Source: Bryoerythrophyllum caledonicum
Lineage: Eukaryota; Streptophyta; Bryopsida; Pottiales; Pottiaceae
Length of the DNA stretch: 64,000 nt
Assembly (NCBI GenBank): GCA_963971425.1
Contig: OZ020518.1
Location: 821,001-885,000, forward strand
Direction of reading: 5' to 3'
The notes under the pieces: model-generated
Databases searched by the model: none
Told to the model about the DNA's origin: nothing
The model's input: the letters and a program-made list of their open reading frames with translations, nothing else
Shown here: one piece after another, positions 63,060 to 64,000 of the stretch
How the letters are laid out: the number at the start of each line of letters is the position of its first letter
Position numbering within the stretch: position 1 is the first letter of the stretch
Made by a program: the position numbers and the translations under genes

Positions 63060-64000
63060 CTACAAGTAAGAGGAACTCTCACTTGCGGTCTTTCCAATGT
63101 GAAGTCCGCTCTGCAAAGGGACCACAATTGGGGTAGTGCGCGGGGGATCATCGAGTGGCAGCTGACAAGGATGCACGGGAAGTGAGGGCTCCATCGCAAC
63201 CCCCGGGCGTTCCTTCCAACCGCTCTGCATCGATGCGGGGACCTCCGAAGGGAATGGTCCTGCCGGGACCCTCGAGCTCACGAGTGGAGGGGGCAGATCC
63301 GGGTTGTCAAGGTCCACCACTTCCTTCTCCTTCCGTGGGCCGTGATCGCCGAGGTGACGCTCCTCCGGATTGGTCTCCGAACCCGAGTCTTCATCCTTGC
63401 CGGAATTGTCGGAGTCTTCCACAAACTTGGGTAGAATGTGGGTGAGATTACTCACCAATAACCGCATGTTGGCATAAGCCGCCTCAACCTTCACGGTTTG
63501 CTCCATCACGAAAGCAATCACCCGCTTGTTGGAAATGTGGTCATCCCTCTCCAATCGAGCATCGAACATCTTGGCTTTAAGTACCACATCTGTGGGGAAA
63601 CGTAATGCTTCGTCTACTTGCTGTAACGATGACGCCGAGGCATTGGCTTGGAGAAGAGCTGCCTTGCAACTTCTCTTTGCCTCCAACGCTCGACTCCTAA
63701 CCTTTGTCACCTCGAGCGTTAGTCGGTTAACCTTCTGTTCCATGAGGCGAAGATCGCCAGCTCCTCCAACCTTCGCCTTGATTGCAGCAATCAACCCTTC
63801 ACGTGGAGGGTTACCCACCAAGCTGCTCGCTTGTCCCAAGGTCCTATCCGAGTCTTCCACATATACGCAAATGGCCTCGAGTAGCTCGGAGGCCGGGTAA
63901 GACTTGCCTCCAAGTTGTGTCGGTTCGGTGGCTGCGGCGCGTATGGCTACGCGGGTGCGGGTGGAGGGGGCTCCTCCATGTCTCTGTCTCTCGCGCTTGG
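63060..64000 (-). CDS. Coiled-coil protein ORF, unrecognised, 5' end beyond the window
   Basis: The minus frame is open from the window end at 64,000 down to 63,060. The upstream part reads PSTRTRVAIRAAATEPTQL and GGKSYPASELLEAICVYVED. It is followed by a helical, coiled-coil-like region (LMEQKVNRLTLEVTKVRSRA, EAKRSCKAALLQANASASSL), an acidic stretch (EDSDNSGKDEDSGSETNPEE) and a Pro-rich C-terminus. The GTG at 63,858 is not needed as a start because the frame continues upstream. No catalytic motif is visible. It could be the gag-like protein of another element. Confidence 0.45.
   Translation of the reverse strand, partial: KRERQRHGGAPSTRTRVAIRAAATEPTQLGGKSYPASELLEAICVYVEDSDRTLGQASSLVGNPPREGLIAAIKAKVGGAGDLRLMEQKVNRLTLEVTKVRSRALEAKRSCKAALLQANASASSLQQVDEALRFPTDVVLKAKMFDARLERDDHISNKRVIAFVMEQTVKVEAAYANMRLLVSNLTHILPKFVEDSDNSGKDEDSGSETNPEERHLGDHGPRKEKEVVDLDNPDLPPPLVSSRVPAGPFPSEVPASMQSGWKERPGVAMEPSLPVHPCQLPLDDPPRTTPIVVPLQSGLHIGKTASESSSYL

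Overview
The window looks like a repeat-dominated intergenic region from a eukaryotic nuclear genome, most likely a streptophyte (plant or charophyte lineage). The evidence is the transposon mix: Ty3/gypsy polyproteins, a DUF659/hAT transposase, a MULE transposase with a SWIM finger, a CACTA element and Harbinger-type MITEs. GT-AG introns and AT-rich spacers agree. One gypsy relic combines a cytosine-methyltransferase motif with a C-terminal PHD finger. As far as I recall, methyltransferase-carrying retrotransposons have been reported from charophyte algae, so an early-diverging streptophyte is plausible, but the species cannot be fixed from sequence alone. I found no intact single-copy host gene, rRNA, canonical tRNA or CRISPR array.

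Layout. 0-9 kb: a cluster of diverged 0.8-1.2 kb repeats in both orientations. Two have CCCTAAAGG-type terminal inverted repeats and TTAA target sites, and a paralogous empty site shows the insertion (piggyBac-like MITEs). 4.7-5.4 and 11.6-12.2 kb: two Harbinger-type MITEs. 12.8-15.5 kb: GC-rich islands and weak coding-like frames that I do not recognise. 18.4-19.1 kb: minus-strand integrase C-terminus plus PHD finger. 20,713-37,749: a very young tandem LTR retrotransposon, LTR-internal-LTR-internal-LTR, with exact 7,742-bp period, 1,553-bp LTRs and a CCGG target duplication. 38.9-43.6 kb: minus-strand gag, protease, methyltransferase, RNase H and integrase remnants, which fit as the other half of the PHD element at 18.4-19.1 kb. 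45.2-47.1 kb: MULE pseudogene. 47.9-51.1 kb: unrecognised minus-strand coding fragments including a C2HC finger. 52.5-58.2 kb: a hAT element whose gene is interrupted by a 1,356-bp CACTA element. 58.4-64 kb: minisatellites and two unrecognised ORFs, one running off the window.

How it fits together. The region records nested insertion. A PHD/methyltransferase gypsy element (minus strand) appears to have been split by an about 2.8-kb unidentified sequence, which was itself split by the tandem retrotransposon. The tandem element's gag and pol lie in different frames joined by a candidate -1 frameshift signal (slippery heptamer plus 13-bp hairpin). Its pol has two in-frame stops present in both copies, so it was probably mobilised in trans. 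The three LTRs each carry an antisense tRNA-like Pol III promoter module.
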